Position numbers and translations under genes: made by a program
Notes under the pieces: generated by a model
The model's input: only the letters and a program-made list of their open reading frames with translations
Database searches by the model: none
Told to the model about the DNA's origin: nothing
Shown here: in pieces, positions 1-7,743 of the stretch
How positions within the stretch are numbered: the stretch's first letter is position 1
Layout of the letters: every line of letters begins with the position of its first letter
Assembly: GCF_015277675.1 (NCBI RefSeq)
Contig: NZ_JADHEC010000013.1
Coordinates: 1-64,000 of the forward strand
Length of the DNA: 64,000 nucleotides
Reading direction: 5' to 3'
From: Flavobacterium soyangense
GTDB taxonomy: Bacteria > Bacteroidota > Bacteroidia > Flavobacteriales > Flavobacteriaceae

Positions 1-99
1 AGAATTTTAGCTAAAATAACAGCTTTAACTTTGGTTCAATTCATCAATAGATTTATTTTTGAAAGACCAATAAACAATATTAAAACACAAATAGTTTAA
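1..99 (+). CDS. IS982-family-like transposase, C-terminal fragment
   Basis: Frame 1 is open from base 1 and encodes 32 residues ending at TAA (97-99). The tail contains LVQFINRFIFERPINNIK, which resembles the C-terminus of IS982/ISPg1-type DDE transposases (known family pattern, recalled rather than searched). The N-terminal part with the catalytic residues is outside the window. The stop codon overlaps the terminal inverted repeat. It could supply transposition in trans to the MITE at 9296-9476, which has the same ends; that is inference. Confidence 0.65.
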   Translation, partial: RILAKITALTLVQFINRFIFERPINNIKTQIV

Positions 100-114
100 T
101 TACACCCAACGGGT
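1..114 (+). mobile_element. right end of an IS982-like insertion sequence (truncated by window edge)
   Basis: Bases 97-114 form an 18-bp terminal repeat whose core is ACCCAACGGGT. It is identical to the ends of the small element at 9296-9476. The transposase reading frame stops inside this repeat, as is usual for a compact IS. The left end and any target duplication lie outside the window, so completeness cannot be judged. The family assignment rests on the transposase tail and the ACCC-type ends, from memory of the IS982 family. Confidence 0.75.
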
Positions 115-155
115 TATGTATTAGTATTTGTTTATAAATGTATGTATTTTTAAAA

Positions 156-854
156 TTATGCTATTCTCTTGATTTCAACTTCCCCAATTTTTTGCTTGCT
201 TCTTAAATTTATTTTGATAGAAGAAATTATGTCTAATGCTACTTCTTTCTTGTTCTTTAAAGGGAAATTGTGTGTTGACAAATCGGAATGTATGATTGAA
301 ATTTTATTGGTATCAAAACCAAAACCTTCATTTAAATTAGGTGAATTCATAACCACTAAATCGAAATTTTTCTTTTTTAGTTTACCAATAGAATTTTCGA
401 GTACATTATTTGTTTCCAGGGCAAAACCTACCGAAATTTGGTTTACAGTCTTTAATTTACCAAACTCAAAAGCAATATCAACATTTTTCTGAAGTTCTAG
501 AACTACTTCATTTTCAATTTTTTTTATTTTTATTTCAGAAGATGTTTTAGGTTTATAATCGGCAACTGCTGCGCAAAAAATAGCTATATCGACAGAGTCA
601 AAATGTTTTTGGCATTCTAAATACATTTCATTACCAGTCATAACTTTTATTGTTTTATGGTTTGGAAAAGTCGACGCTATTGAAACAGGTCCACTAACCA
701 GTATAACATTTGCACCCAAATTATGTAAAGCCTCGGCAATAGCATATCCCATTTTTCCACTACTTTCATTGGATATAAATCGAACAGGATCAATATATTC
801 TCTAGTTGGACCTGCAGTAATTAAAATTTTTTTGTTTTTTAATGTGGTTTCCAT
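156..854 (-). CDS. coaB: phosphopantothenate-cysteine ligase (stand-alone CoaB domain)
   Basis: About 232 residues corresponding to the C-terminal half of the bifunctional CoaBC protein, which makes 4'-phosphopantothenoylcysteine in coenzyme A synthesis. Visible features are the glycine-rich ITAGPTREYIDPVRFISN nucleotide-binding start, the SSGKMG motif, and the AAVADYKPK segment typical of CoaB. The flavin-dependent CoaC half (about 180 residues) is absent, and no remnant of it is seen between this gene and the next. The frame is open back to a TTG at 935, but the ATG at 854 begins directly before the domain and is preferred. The stop codon is 41 bp from the IS982-like end. It may be a true monofunctional ligase or a residue of a larger gene. 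Confidence 0.8.
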   Translation of the reverse strand: METTLKNKKILITAGPTREYIDPVRFISNESSGKMGYAIAEALHNLGANVILVSGPVSIASTFPNHKTIKVMTGNEMYLECQKHFDSVDIAIFCAAVADYKPKTSSEIKIKKIENEVVLELQKNVDIAFEFGKLKTVNQISVGFALETNNVLENSIGKLKKKNFDLVVMNSPNLNEGFGFDTNKISIIHSDLSTHNFPLKNKKEVALDIISSIKINLRSKQKIGEVEIKRIA

Positions 855-965
855 TAATTTGGTTTTTAATATACTTTTGTTATTTAAAAGCAGTTTTTTT
901 TTGAAAAAGTATTTTGTTTGTAAGCTAATTATCAAATCAGATAAGATGTATTTTTTTAATCTTGA

Positions 966-996
966 TTTCTGGTTTTTCTACCAGAAAAACCAGAAA
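966..996. terminator. hairpin with 13-bp perfect stem
   Basis: TTTCTGGTTTTTC (966-978) pairs with GAAAAACCAGAAA (984-996) around a 5-base loop. It lies about 170 bp downstream of the minus-strand DUF1223 gene and could end that transcript. A run of A on the plus strand to the left (T in the minus transcript) is only moderate, so terminator function is a guess. Confidence 0.4.
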
Positions 997-1162
997 TAAC
1001 GGAATTTATGCCAATTAAGTTTTAATAAACTGCCTAAACAAACCAGTAGCTTCCATTGCCAATAGTTATGGTTTTGAGGTTAGTTATTGTTGGTCTTTTT
1101 CTAGTTTATTTAGTACCACTAATACTAGTTTGAAAGCAAATTGCAATTATTTTTTTACGGTT

Positions 1163-1939
1163 TTAATTTATTTCGTTTTTTGCAGCCGCTATTATATTTC
1201 CATTTTTAGTATTCTGTAGATAAGCAATTACCATAAAATCAGATGCAAGCCACTCTGATTTGAATTGAAAATTAGCATTGTTATTTGATTTAGCTGAATT
1301 TGAAATGCTCTTAAAATCATAAACAATATTGTAATTAGTTTGTTTAAGGCCGTTATTCTCGCCTCGTTTAATGCTGGTAAATTCTTTTTTCTTAACCAAA
1401 GCCAAATTGACAACTATATTCGAGTTAATATCTGCATCATATTCAATATTTAATAAATTGTTAGATATGGATGCCTTTTTAATTCTAATATTTAATTCTT
1501 TTTTTATTTCTAATTCCTTGTTTATTAGATTGTTAATTTCGTTTTCTTTGCTGCCTACAAGTTCATATTTGCCATTAATTATTAATTGAGGTGTGTAAAT
1601 TCCTTGAGCATTAAATAGATTTGCATAGTTGCGTTGTCTGTCAGTAAATTGAGCTTTGCTAAAAGGATCTTTCCACCCTATGTAATTCCAGTAATCAACA
1701 TGAAATGCCAAAGCAATTACATTTGGATTATTTTGTATTGCATATTTTCCTAAAACGGCATCTGCTGGAGGACAACTGCTACACCCTTGTGAGGTAAAAA
1801 GTTCCAGTACGGCAAATCCTTCTTTTGAAGTTTTAATTTTTTTGTTTTCAATAACTTTTTTTATAGTAAAACTTGATAAGACTATGCTTACTATTATTAA
1901 TCCTGTGTATAATGTTGTTTTTAAAATTGAGTTTTTCAT
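1163..1939 (-). CDS. exported DUF1223 thioredoxin-fold protein
   Basis: 258 residues. An N-terminal hydrophobic segment (about 8-24) suggests export or inner-membrane anchoring. The body matches the DUF1223 family, which has a thioredoxin-like fold: VLELFTSQGCSSCPPAD near residues 45-60 carries the CxxC pair, followed by FHVDYWNYIGWKDPF and QGIYTPQLIING, where the Pro sits in the place of the cis-Pro loop. The start is 6 bp after the msrB stop, so the two are almost certainly co-transcribed. The context suggests an envelope redox role beside methionine sulfoxide repair; the exact substrate is unknown. Confidence 0.82.
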   Translation of the reverse strand: MKNSILKTTLYTGLIIVSIVLSSFTIKKVIENKKIKTSKEGFAVLELFTSQGCSSCPPADAVLGKYAIQNNPNVIALAFHVDYWNYIGWKDPFSKAQFTDRQRNYANLFNAQGIYTPQLIINGKYELVGSKENEINNLINKELEIKKELNIRIKKASISNNLLNIEYDADINSNIVVNLALVKKKEFTSIKRGENNGLKQTNYNIVYDFKSISNSAKSNNNANFQFKSEWLASDFMVIAYLQNTKNGNIIAAAKNEIN

Positions 1940-1945
1940 AATTAT

Positions 1946-2509
1946 TTATTTTTTGTTATCAGGTAAAAAGTCTAAAGCAATTGAATTCATACAATATCTT
2001 TTGTGCGTTGGCTCAGGGCCATCATTAAAAAGATGTCCTAAATGTCCTCCACATCGGCCACAAAGAGCCTCAATTCTTTCTTCATCCAATGAATTGTCTT
2101 TCTTGTAAACCACACTTCCAGTACTGGCTTGTTCAAAGAAACTTGGCCAACCACATGTGCTAGAAAATTTGGCACCTGAGCGAAACAGTTTATTCCCGCA
2201 GGCTGCACAATAATATGTTTCTTTGTCATCAGTGTTCCAATATTTTCCGGTAAAAGGTCTTTCTGTATCGGCATGTCTTGAAACGACATATACATCGTCC
2301 GGTAACACTTTTTTCCACTCGGCATCAGTAAGTTTCAGCTTTTTGGTGCTTGTGTTCGAATAATAAGGGTTTTCGGGTTTATGTATAGTATCAACATTGT
2401 TCTGAATGATAACTAAGTTTGTTTCCTTCTTCTTTAACTGGGTAAATGAAGTTAGAAAAAATGCGATAAACACAATTAGTACGCTAAATTGTAAAATATT
2501 TTTTTTCAT
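1946..2509 (-). CDS. msrB: exported peptide-methionine (R)-S-oxide reductase
   Basis: 187 residues. Residues 1-22 form a signal-like hydrophobic segment, then a linker, then the MsrB domain from about residue 58. Two CxxC pairs (CAAC and CGRC) would bind the structural zinc, GWPSF lies in the substrate pocket, and the catalytic cysteine is in RYCMNS near the C-terminus. MsrB reduces the R epimer of methionine sulfoxide in proteins. The signal peptide places this copy in the periplasm or outer envelope, so it would repair exported proteins. It heads a two-gene operon with the DUF1223 protein. A TAGATTTG promoter box lies 20 bp before the ATG, with a Crp/Fnr-like dyad upstream. Confidence 0.93.
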   Translation of the reverse strand: MKKNILQFSVLIVFIAFFLTSFTQLKKKETNLVIIQNNVDTIHKPENPYYSNTSTKKLKLTDAEWKKVLPDDVYVVSRHADTERPFTGKYWNTDDKETYYCAACGNKLFRSGAKFSSTCGWPSFFEQASTGSVVYKKDNSLDEERIEALCGRCGGHLGHLFNDGPEPTHKRYCMNSIALDFLPDNKK

Positions 2510-2528
2510 TTTTTTTAATTTTGTACGA

Positions 2529-2574
2529 CAAATCTATTGAGATATTAAAAGTAGAAATGTCAGTTGATTTACAA
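2529..2574 (-). promoter_or_regulatory. msrB promoter with Crp/Fnr-like site
   Basis: Read on the minus strand: TTGTAA-ATCAAC-TGACA (2574-2558), then 21 bases, then TAGATTTG (2536-2529), which fits the flavobacterial -7 box TAnnTTTG. The ATG follows 20 bases later. The same dyad-spacing-box arrangement recurs at 6703-6748, 7246-7291 and 10692-10737. The dyad centre would lie at roughly -41, the class II activator position (inference). Confidence 0.7.
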
Positions 2575-2903
2575 ATACCGTAAATTTTAATTTTTATTAA
2601 CGTTTATTTATTTTTTTATATCAATGTTTCAACTTTCTTCAAAGATTATATTCTGTATGTTATATTGAATCAATCTTTAGTATTCTGTTTTTTTTAATAT
2701 CACCAAGTGTTTATTGTAAAGATGCAAAGGTAAGTAAGGTTATAAAGTGAATAATAAACGTAAAATGATGGGCATTTTTTTCTAGTTCTTTTTTTGTTTA
2801 TGTTCTTTAGTCAAGAAGAAATGCCTTCCCATTCTAGTTGTTTTCATAATTTTTAACAGTGGTAATATTGGATGCTAAGATTGGAAAATAATGAATGTCA
2901 TAC
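2575..2903. other. non-coding stretch between msrB promoter and LysE-like gene
   Basis: No credible gene is seen. A minus-strand TACCTTTG (2728-2735) fits the -7 consensus but has no nearby gene start. The stretch at about 2709-2776 resembles 7404-7470, another non-coding region upstream of a Crp-site promoter: both contain AAAGATGC and then CGTAA-ATGATGG at similar spacing. It may be a decayed regulatory or mobile sequence. Confidence 0.4.
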
Positions 2904-3536
2904 TTAATATTTTTTGTAGAACTTAATTCCCTGATAAATTCCCAAAATGATAAAGACGGTTGGGATAATTACTTTCATTAGGTATTTTGCCAAAAAACCA
3001 GTTTGATTAGTAATGTAACTTAAAGATAAAATCAAGGTTAACATTCCGATGAATGTTCCGCAAATAGTACCCAAAACATAAAAGTATTTTCTTGTTTTTG
3101 AGATTTCGATATACTTACCGTTTAGCAAATACAGATTCCAACTAGTCCAAAACGGAATTTGAATAAAATTAGTACTGCTCAAAATTATGCCAAGCATAAA
3201 AGGATATTTTGTGTAATCACTAAAAATGCCTGAATTTATGTTTTCCGATTTGGAACCAGAATAAAAAACATAAGCCAGAATAAACATAAAAATAACCGAA
3301 AATCCTTCGATTAATTTAATGAGTTTTTTATTTTTTATCAATTGGTTTGCGAAAAGCAAAGTAAAATATATAACCCAAAATTCAATAGCAATTACTCCCA
3401 GAAGATATGAAATTGTTAGCCTTAACCCAGACATGTTATATATCTGAAAACCAATAATATTCAAAAAACCCATTGGAATTGAACCGATAAAACTAACCAA
3501 AAATCCAACTGTTAAGTTTTTGAGAATTTTCATCAA
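2904..3536 (-). CDS. LysE-like integral membrane protein
   Basis: 210 residues, about six hydrophobic segments. The N-terminal GSIPMGFLNIIGFQIY resembles the small-residue helix 1 of LysE/RhtB-type exporters, but the classical PGP motif is not intact. The start overlaps the stop of the ATP-grasp gene by 4 bp (ATGA), so the two are translationally coupled. In this context it could export a product made by the ATP-grasp ligase (inference). The family call is moderate: a small unrelated membrane family cannot be excluded from sequence alone. Confidence 0.6.
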   Translation of the reverse strand: MMKILKNLTVGFLVSFIGSIPMGFLNIIGFQIYNMSGLRLTISYLLGVIAIEFWVIYFTLLFANQLIKNKKLIKLIEGFSVIFMFILAYVFYSGSKSENINSGIFSDYTKYPFMLGIILSSTNFIQIPFWTSWNLYLLNGKYIEISKTRKYFYVLGTICGTFIGMLTLILSLSYITNQTGFLAKYLMKVIIPTVFIILGIYQGIKFYKKY

Positions 3537-4567
3537 AAATTTATAATTTTACTATTCTGTTCTAAATGCAATCGGTATTGAATCATTCCCTCTTTATGAG
3601 ATAGATATGGAAATCCTCTTTTATAATTAGCGACACTTATTTTGTACATATAGTTAATGTGTTGCGCTAATACTTTCCAGGCAAAAAAGATAGAATGTTT
3701 TGGATCGTAAATGTGTGTGGGTTCACTTGCTGCACCATTCAATTCAACGATTGAAAAATTTTTACCATCTTCTAATTCTTGCCAATTGTTGAACATTAAA
3801 TCCATTCTTCCAAAGTAGAATTCAGGAATTTGCAAACACATTTGATCAATTACTGTAGTCAATTTTTCAGAAATTAAAAAACTGGAATCTATAAATTTAG
3901 CTCCTCGGGCATGATTTCCATAAGGTACTAAATTTAGTTTTACACCTTTCGGTAAAATTTCTTTTAATTGCTCTCCATATTCTGTTTTTAGACTTCCCAA
4001 TTGCAATTTATACCTTGGATTTTGGATAATCAAATCTTCAATATTGGATGTGCCATTACCTTCTACTATAAGGAATTCTTTAGAAACAATTCCTGTAATT
4101 TTACCTTTTTTTTCATTTGGAAAACGAACATAAAAAATGCCAACTTCATTCTCATATGGAATTAAATCCTGCACTAAATAATCAAAATTAGCTTTGCTAT
4201 GATACAAAAACAATTCATGTTTTGAATTGATTTTTTTTACGGCCGAACCACGCAGACCTATATCCGGTTTTGCAATAAACGGAAGCTTAATTTCTGAATT
4301 ATTGATTGCTTCTAATACTTTATTAAAATCTAATCTTTCTTTGATAAATTCAGTTTTTGGATAATATTTTTGCGGAATTAAATCATAAATTTCCTTCTTA
4401 CTATCCATGATAAAACCTCCGTTTTTCATCGTTGGGTTACACGAATTAAAAAAGAAAATAGTTCGCGCTTTTAAAGCAAAATAGGCCCACAAAAAATATA
4501 TGGGAACATACACAATTTGAAAAGGCCAATATTCCCAATGGAATATTTTATGGAATATTAATTTCAC
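3533..4567 (-). CDS. ATP-grasp domain protein
   Basis: 344 residues. A hydrophobic stretch near residues 18-40 precedes an ATP-grasp-like region: PFIAKPDIGLRGSAVKKI (about 95-112) matches the nucleotide-binding strand-loop, and FGRMDLMF with VELNGAASEPTHIYDP supplies the acidic and Asn metal ligands expected of the fold. ATP-grasp enzymes join a carboxylate to an amine or thiol through an acyl phosphate; the substrate here is unknown. It overlaps the LysE-like gene by 4 bp and follows the NRDE gene by 10 bp. It is a distant relative of D-Ala-D-Ala ligases, not one of them. Confidence 0.75.
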   Translation of the reverse strand: MKLIFHKIFHWEYWPFQIVYVPIYFLWAYFALKARTIFFFNSCNPTMKNGGFIMDSKKEIYDLIPQKYYPKTEFIKERLDFNKVLEAINNSEIKLPFIAKPDIGLRGSAVKKINSKHELFLYHSKANFDYLVQDLIPYENEVGIFYVRFPNEKKGKITGIVSKEFLIVEGNGTSNIEDLIIQNPRYKLQLGSLKTEYGEQLKEILPKGVKLNLVPYGNHARGAKFIDSSFLISEKLTTVIDQMCLQIPEFYFGRMDLMFNNWQELEDGKNFSIVELNGAASEPTHIYDPKHSIFFAWKVLAQHINYMYKISVANYKRGFPYLSHKEGMIQYRLHLEQNSKIINF

Positions 4568-4577
4568 TTTTATCTTA

Positions 4578-5288
4578 TTATATCGTTAGAAATGCATTTG
4601 AAAATTCTTTTTCAGTAATCAAATCATTATAACAAATTTTAACTTTATTATTTTCAATTACGGTTTGTGTTATACTTACCGTTTTTAGCACATCACTTCT
4701 ATTGATAACTAATCCATGTTCTTGATTTTGCTCTTCGGTATATCTGTGAAAATGGAATAATTCTTTGGACGAAAAATCTTGCTTTGTATCCAAGAAAGCT
4801 GAAAACCATTGTGCTCTTTTCTGACGAAGTTCAGCAGAATATAAAGTAGAGGAAGACCATATGTAATTTTGAGAAGCATCTAATAAAATGGTTTCTTTGT
4901 TGATTTCATTCCAACGCAATTGAAACAATTTTTTATCTTGAAATAACACTAAAGTAAACGGCTCTATTCCTGTTAAATCAATTGTTTCCCATTCTAAAAT
5001 TGGTGAATTGCATCCAATTATATCCAAAACAACCAATCCACGACTTTTTTTATAACTCGTTTTTAATTCATGTTTTTCAGCTGCACCATTCAGCAAAACC
5101 AAAACAGTAACATCTTCATTAACGGCATACCAAGTTCCACCGCCTTTTTGATCCTTTGGAAAAGTAACAATCTTATTGTTAATTAAATAATTCATAGGTT
5201 CAACGGCAGGTTCACGCAGCACTTTTTCATCCCTATTGGAAGTAATAATTGTTTTACCGTTGGATTGCACGAAGGTTACTGTACACAT
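4578..5288 (-). CDS. NRDE/TANGO2-family protein
   Basis: 236 residues starting MCTVTF, with the conserved N-terminal Cys and the family signature SNRDE at residues 17-21, followed by PKDQKGGGTWYAVN and VLVLLNG. These define the NRDE (TANGO2) family, whose eukaryotic members affect metabolism and haem or lipid handling; the bacterial role is unsettled. A catalytic N-terminal Cys (Ntn-hydrolase-like fold) has been suggested for the family. The start overlaps the end of the DinB-like gene by 13 bp, so it is part of the same operon. Confidence 0.85.
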   Translation of the reverse strand: MCTVTFVQSNGKTIITSNRDEKVLREPAVEPMNYLINNKIVTFPKDQKGGGTWYAVNEDVTVLVLLNGAAEKHELKTSYKKSRGLVVLDIIGCNSPILEWETIDLTGIEPFTLVLFQDKKLFQLRWNEINKETILLDASQNYIWSSSTLYSAELRQKRAQWFSAFLDTKQDFSSKELFHFHRYTEEQNQEHGLVINRSDVLKTVSITQTVIENNKVKICYNDLITEKEFSNAFLTI

Positions 5289-5764
5289 TGTTTTCTATAT
5301 TCGATTGTTGAACGTGCGACACCAAAATCTTCATCGATTACCAGGTGTTTCAATTGTAAAACAGCCACTTTTATTAGGGCTTGATGATGGATACAATGTT
5401 CCAAATTATACAATAATTCTCTATGGTAATTGCTTTCAATAGTCACTTCATTTTCATCAATAACTTGTTGCAAAATTAGGTTTTTGTTTGGTCTTGGCAT
5501 TGAATGTAAAATTGCTGTAATAGCCATTTTCGCTTTAATTGTATCGGTTTGAATGCCATAATCCCTCAATCGGTTATCGTAATTGATTGTTCCTGATTCG
5601 TATTGATTTTGTAAACATTGAAAAAGTTCAATAATATGACGGGTATGCGCACCGATGGAAGAATTGCTTAACTCCTCGCATGGATTTGTATAATCTTCAT
5701 TAGACAGTTGTGATAACAGATCTAACAGTTCGGTCAATGTTTTGTGAATTGAAATTGTAAGCAT
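5276..5764 (-). CDS. DinB-like four-helix protein
   Basis: 162 residues, largely helical. GAHTRHIIELF near residues 37-47 and HCIHHQALI near residues 127-135 give the spaced histidines that bind metal in the DinB/YfiT superfamily. Several members of that superfamily are thiol S-transferases using bacillithiol or mycothiol. This genome makes bacillithiol (bshA at 36101), so a thiol transferase role is possible but unproven. It is the first gene of the minus-strand cluster ending at 2904. Confidence 0.7.
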   Translation of the reverse strand: MLTISIHKTLTELLDLLSQLSNEDYTNPCEELSNSSIGAHTRHIIELFQCLQNQYESGTINYDNRLRDYGIQTDTIKAKMAITAILHSMPRPNKNLILQQVIDENEVTIESNYHRELLYNLEHCIHHQALIKVAVLQLKHLVIDEDFGVARSTIEYRKQCVQ

Positions 5765-5824
5765 AATTAATTGTGTTTTAGGCTTTATGTACGAAATGAA
5801 TCGGAAAAAAGTTTCGAATTTATA

Positions 5825-6214
5825 TTAGATATTAAATTTAATTAAATTGGGTATGTCTTTTTTGTTTTGAAAAATTAATATTGAACAACATAAAAAAGTA
5901 ATCACAGCCAATATAAAAAGGGTTCCGCCATCATTTTGCACTACAATTCCTAGCACTAATATGTGAGATAAAATTGCTACTGCAACAGTTCCTAATCCAA
6001 TAATAGCCCCTAGTAAAGTCGTTCTTGGAATTAAAATTAAAATTGAAGCAATGAGTTCTACTACACCTGACCCAATTCGTCCATAAGGTTCTATGCCCAA
6101 AGTTGAAAAGATATAAATGCTTTCTTCGGCCGCTGAAAATTTAAAAAACAAAGTCTGAAGAAAAATTACCACTGCAGTGAGTTTGATAATCCAAATAAAT
6201 ATTGGGTTTTTCAT
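5825..6214 (-). CDS. DoxX-family membrane protein
   Basis: 129 residues with four hydrophobic segments. FLQTLFFKFSAAEES near residues 19-33 and the following GSGVVELIASILILIPRT match the DoxX-like family, small inner-membrane proteins often linked to redox or thiol stress. The start is 6 bp after the YHS gene stop, so both use the promoter at 6703-6748. The exact activity is unknown. Confidence 0.8.
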   Translation of the reverse strand: MKNPIFIWIIKLTAVVIFLQTLFFKFSAAEESIYIFSTLGIEPYGRIGSGVVELIASILILIPRTTLLGAIIGLGTVAVAILSHILVLGIVVQNDGGTLFILAVITFLCCSILIFQNKKDIPNLIKFNI

Positions 6215-6220
6215 ATTAAT

Positions 6221-6682
6221 TTAGTTAGAAATTTTTTTCCAATTGGCATCTGCTTTTTTCTTCAAATTCATTTCGTCTTTGTTCCAAGACTTTAAGGTAT
6301 TATTGAAATAAGCATTATAAAACAAATACAACTTATTATCAATAATTTTAAATGTACTTGGGTCAATTTCAACCTTATCGGCTGAACTTCCCATCGCATA
6401 AGCACACCAACCACCATATTGTGGTTCATAACTAGCCGGATTTTTCGAAAAGGTATCTTTATTGGCCTGAGAAGAAAAATTATAGATTACTCCTTCATAA
6501 GTTGCAGTTATACTTGATTTTCCTTTTATGGCTTTTTTTTGTGTAAAGTATGCAACAGGGTCATATCCTTGAATTGCCACTTTATTTTCTAGATTAAATT
6601 CTGTAGCTCTTTTTGCCGCAGTTTGTGCATTTATTGACATAGTAATAAAAGCAATTGCAAGTAATAAAATATTTTTTTTCAT
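6221..6682 (-). CDS. exported YHS-domain protein, copy A
   Basis: 153 residues. Residues 1-19 are a Sec signal peptide ending NAQ. The YHS-like domain follows, with KVAIQGYDPVAYF, TYEGVIYNFSSQANKD and PQYGGWCAYAMG. YHS domains are short, often metal-associated modules found in copper and redox proteins; here it stands alone in the envelope. It is about half identical to copy B just upstream, and the promoter region is duplicated as well, so the pair arose by tandem duplication. It is co-transcribed with the DoxX gene. Confidence 0.88.
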   Translation of the reverse strand: MKKNILLLAIAFITMSINAQTAAKRATEFNLENKVAIQGYDPVAYFTQKKAIKGKSSITATYEGVIYNFSSQANKDTFSKNPASYEPQYGGWCAYAMGSSADKVEIDPSTFKIIDNKLYLFYNAYFNNTLKSWNKDEMNLKKKADANWKKISN

Positions 6683-6702
6683 AAAAGTTAATTATTTTTT
6701 TT

Positions 6703-6748
6703 CAAAGGTAATATAATTCAAAAATTTGTTTTGTCAGCTAAGTTACAA
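6703..6748 (-). promoter_or_regulatory. promoter of YHS copy A with Crp/Fnr-like site
   Basis: Minus strand: TTGTAA-CTTAGC-TGACA (6748-6732), 21 bases, then TACCTTTG (6710-6703), 20 bp before the ATG. The dyad TGTAA-N6-TGACA has the half-site spacing of Crp-type sites. It is one of four matching promoters in the window. Confidence 0.75.
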
Positions 6749-6767
6749 TTAGCTTAAATTTGTTATA

Positions 6768-7223
6768 TTATTTTGTATCAGTTATTTTACTCCAGTTTTC
6801 AATAGCTTTTGCAATGTGTTCTTTTTGATTTTTTAGCCAGATTTCTTTTACTTCTAGATTATAATTTAAATACAACTTATTGTCAACAATTGTAAAAGCT
6901 TCGGGTGTTATTGGGGCTTTATGTCCTTCAGAGATTCCATAAGCGCAATACCCTCCAAACTGTGGTTGGTATTGTGTCGGGTTGTTAAGAAACAACTTTT
7001 TATTTCCTTCATTGGAAAAATAATATATTACCCCGTCCAGCTCAGTTGTAATATCTTTTGAACCCAGCGCTGCTTTGTTATTTACAAAGTAGGCTACTGG
7101 ATCATAACCTTGAATGGCCACTTTGTTATCCAGGTTGTATTCAGTAGTAATTTTTGCTACAGTTTGAGCATTTATTGACATGGTAATAAAAGTTAATGCT
7201 AGTAATAAAATTTTTTTTTTCAT
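6768..7223 (-). CDS. exported YHS-domain protein, copy B
   Basis: 151 residues with the same plan as copy A: signal peptide (MKKKILLLALTFITMSINAQ), KVAIQGYDPVAYF, ELDGVIYYFSNEGNKK and PQFGGYCAYGIS. The signal peptide and first third are nearly identical to copy A, and the C-terminal third has diverged. It has its own promoter and Crp-like site. A degraded third unit lies upstream at 7312-7375, so this was once a longer tandem array. Confidence 0.88.
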   Translation of the reverse strand: MKKKILLLALTFITMSINAQTVAKITTEYNLDNKVAIQGYDPVAYFVNNKAALGSKDITTELDGVIYYFSNEGNKKLFLNNPTQYQPQFGGYCAYGISEGHKAPITPEAFTIVDNKLYLNYNLEVKEIWLKNQKEHIAKAIENWSKITDTK

Positions 7224-7245
7224 AATAGTTTATTTTTAAAAATAT

Positions 7246-7291
7246 CAAAGGTAAAGTAGTTCAAAAGCTTGTTTTGTCAGATAAGTTGCAA
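7246..7291 (-). promoter_or_regulatory. promoter of YHS copy B with Crp/Fnr-like site
   Basis: Minus strand: TTGCAA-CTTATC-TGACA (7291-7275), 21 bases, then TACCTTTG (7253-7246), with the ATG 22 bp on. It is collinear with the promoter of copy A over at least 60 bases, which shows that the duplication included the control region. Confidence 0.72.
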
Positions 7292-7311
7292 TTGACTTAA
7301 ATTTGTTGAAT

Positions 7312-7375
7312 TATTTTTATACGTTAGTGTACTCCAGTTTTCAACTCCTTATATAAGGCGTTCTTTTTTTTTCAA
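7312..7375 (-). pseudogene. relic 3' end of a third YHS gene
   Basis: The plus-strand text ACTCCAGTTTTCAA (7330-7343), followed later by GTTCTTTTT, matches the 3' end of copy B at 6791-6824, and the flanking spacer (TTTGTTGAATTATTTTT against TTTGTTATATTATTTTG) also aligns. On the minus strand the frame is broken and only about 20 codons survive. This is the remains of an upstream tandem YHS copy. Confidence 0.5.
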
Positions 7376-7662
7376 AATTAATGATTTTTTATTGTTTGTC
7401 GTTGTTTACACAACAAAGATGCTTAGTTTTAAAAGTTAAAAAATGGACAATAGCCGTAAGATGATGGATAATTCTCCCTACTGTTCTATTTAGTATTTGC
7501 CCGGTATCAAATAGATGTCTATTTAGATGGACATTTTAGATTTTACAATATACTCTTATTCTTTTATCAGTACTTTTTTATCAGTCAAAATGTAAGTCGT
7601 TTTGACTTCAATTGATGTAATTAATTTTTTTATGAGGAATATACTATTTGAATTCAATTTTA
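7376..7662. other. non-coding region upstream of the YHS cluster
   Basis: No gene is seen. The segment at about 7404-7470 resembles 2709-2776. A short inverted repeat, GTCAAAA ... TTTTGAC, occurs at about 7585-7607. The whole region looks like decayed sequence left of a tandem array. Confidence 0.3.
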
Positions 7663-7711
7663 ATTAGAATAATGAATCCGAAGTCATTGACTTCGGATTC
7701 ATTGTTCTAAT
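7663..7711. terminator. 23-bp-stem hairpin downstream of the methyltransferase gene
   Basis: Bases 7663-7685 pair with 7689-7711 with only one G-U mismatch and a 3-base loop. It lies 33 bp after the stop of the minus-strand methyltransferase gene. The stem is unusually long and perfect. The T-run is weak, so it may stabilise a 3' end rather than act as a classical intrinsic terminator. Confidence 0.6.
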
Positions 7712-7743
7712 TTCATAGTATCTGTCCATTTTGTTATCATTTT

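Noticed and set aside
1018..1075. Minus-strand text reading LAMEATGLFRQFIKT, reminiscent of IS110-type transposases
   Set aside because: Only about 15 codons, no flanking match, stops on both sides; too weak to call a mobile element.
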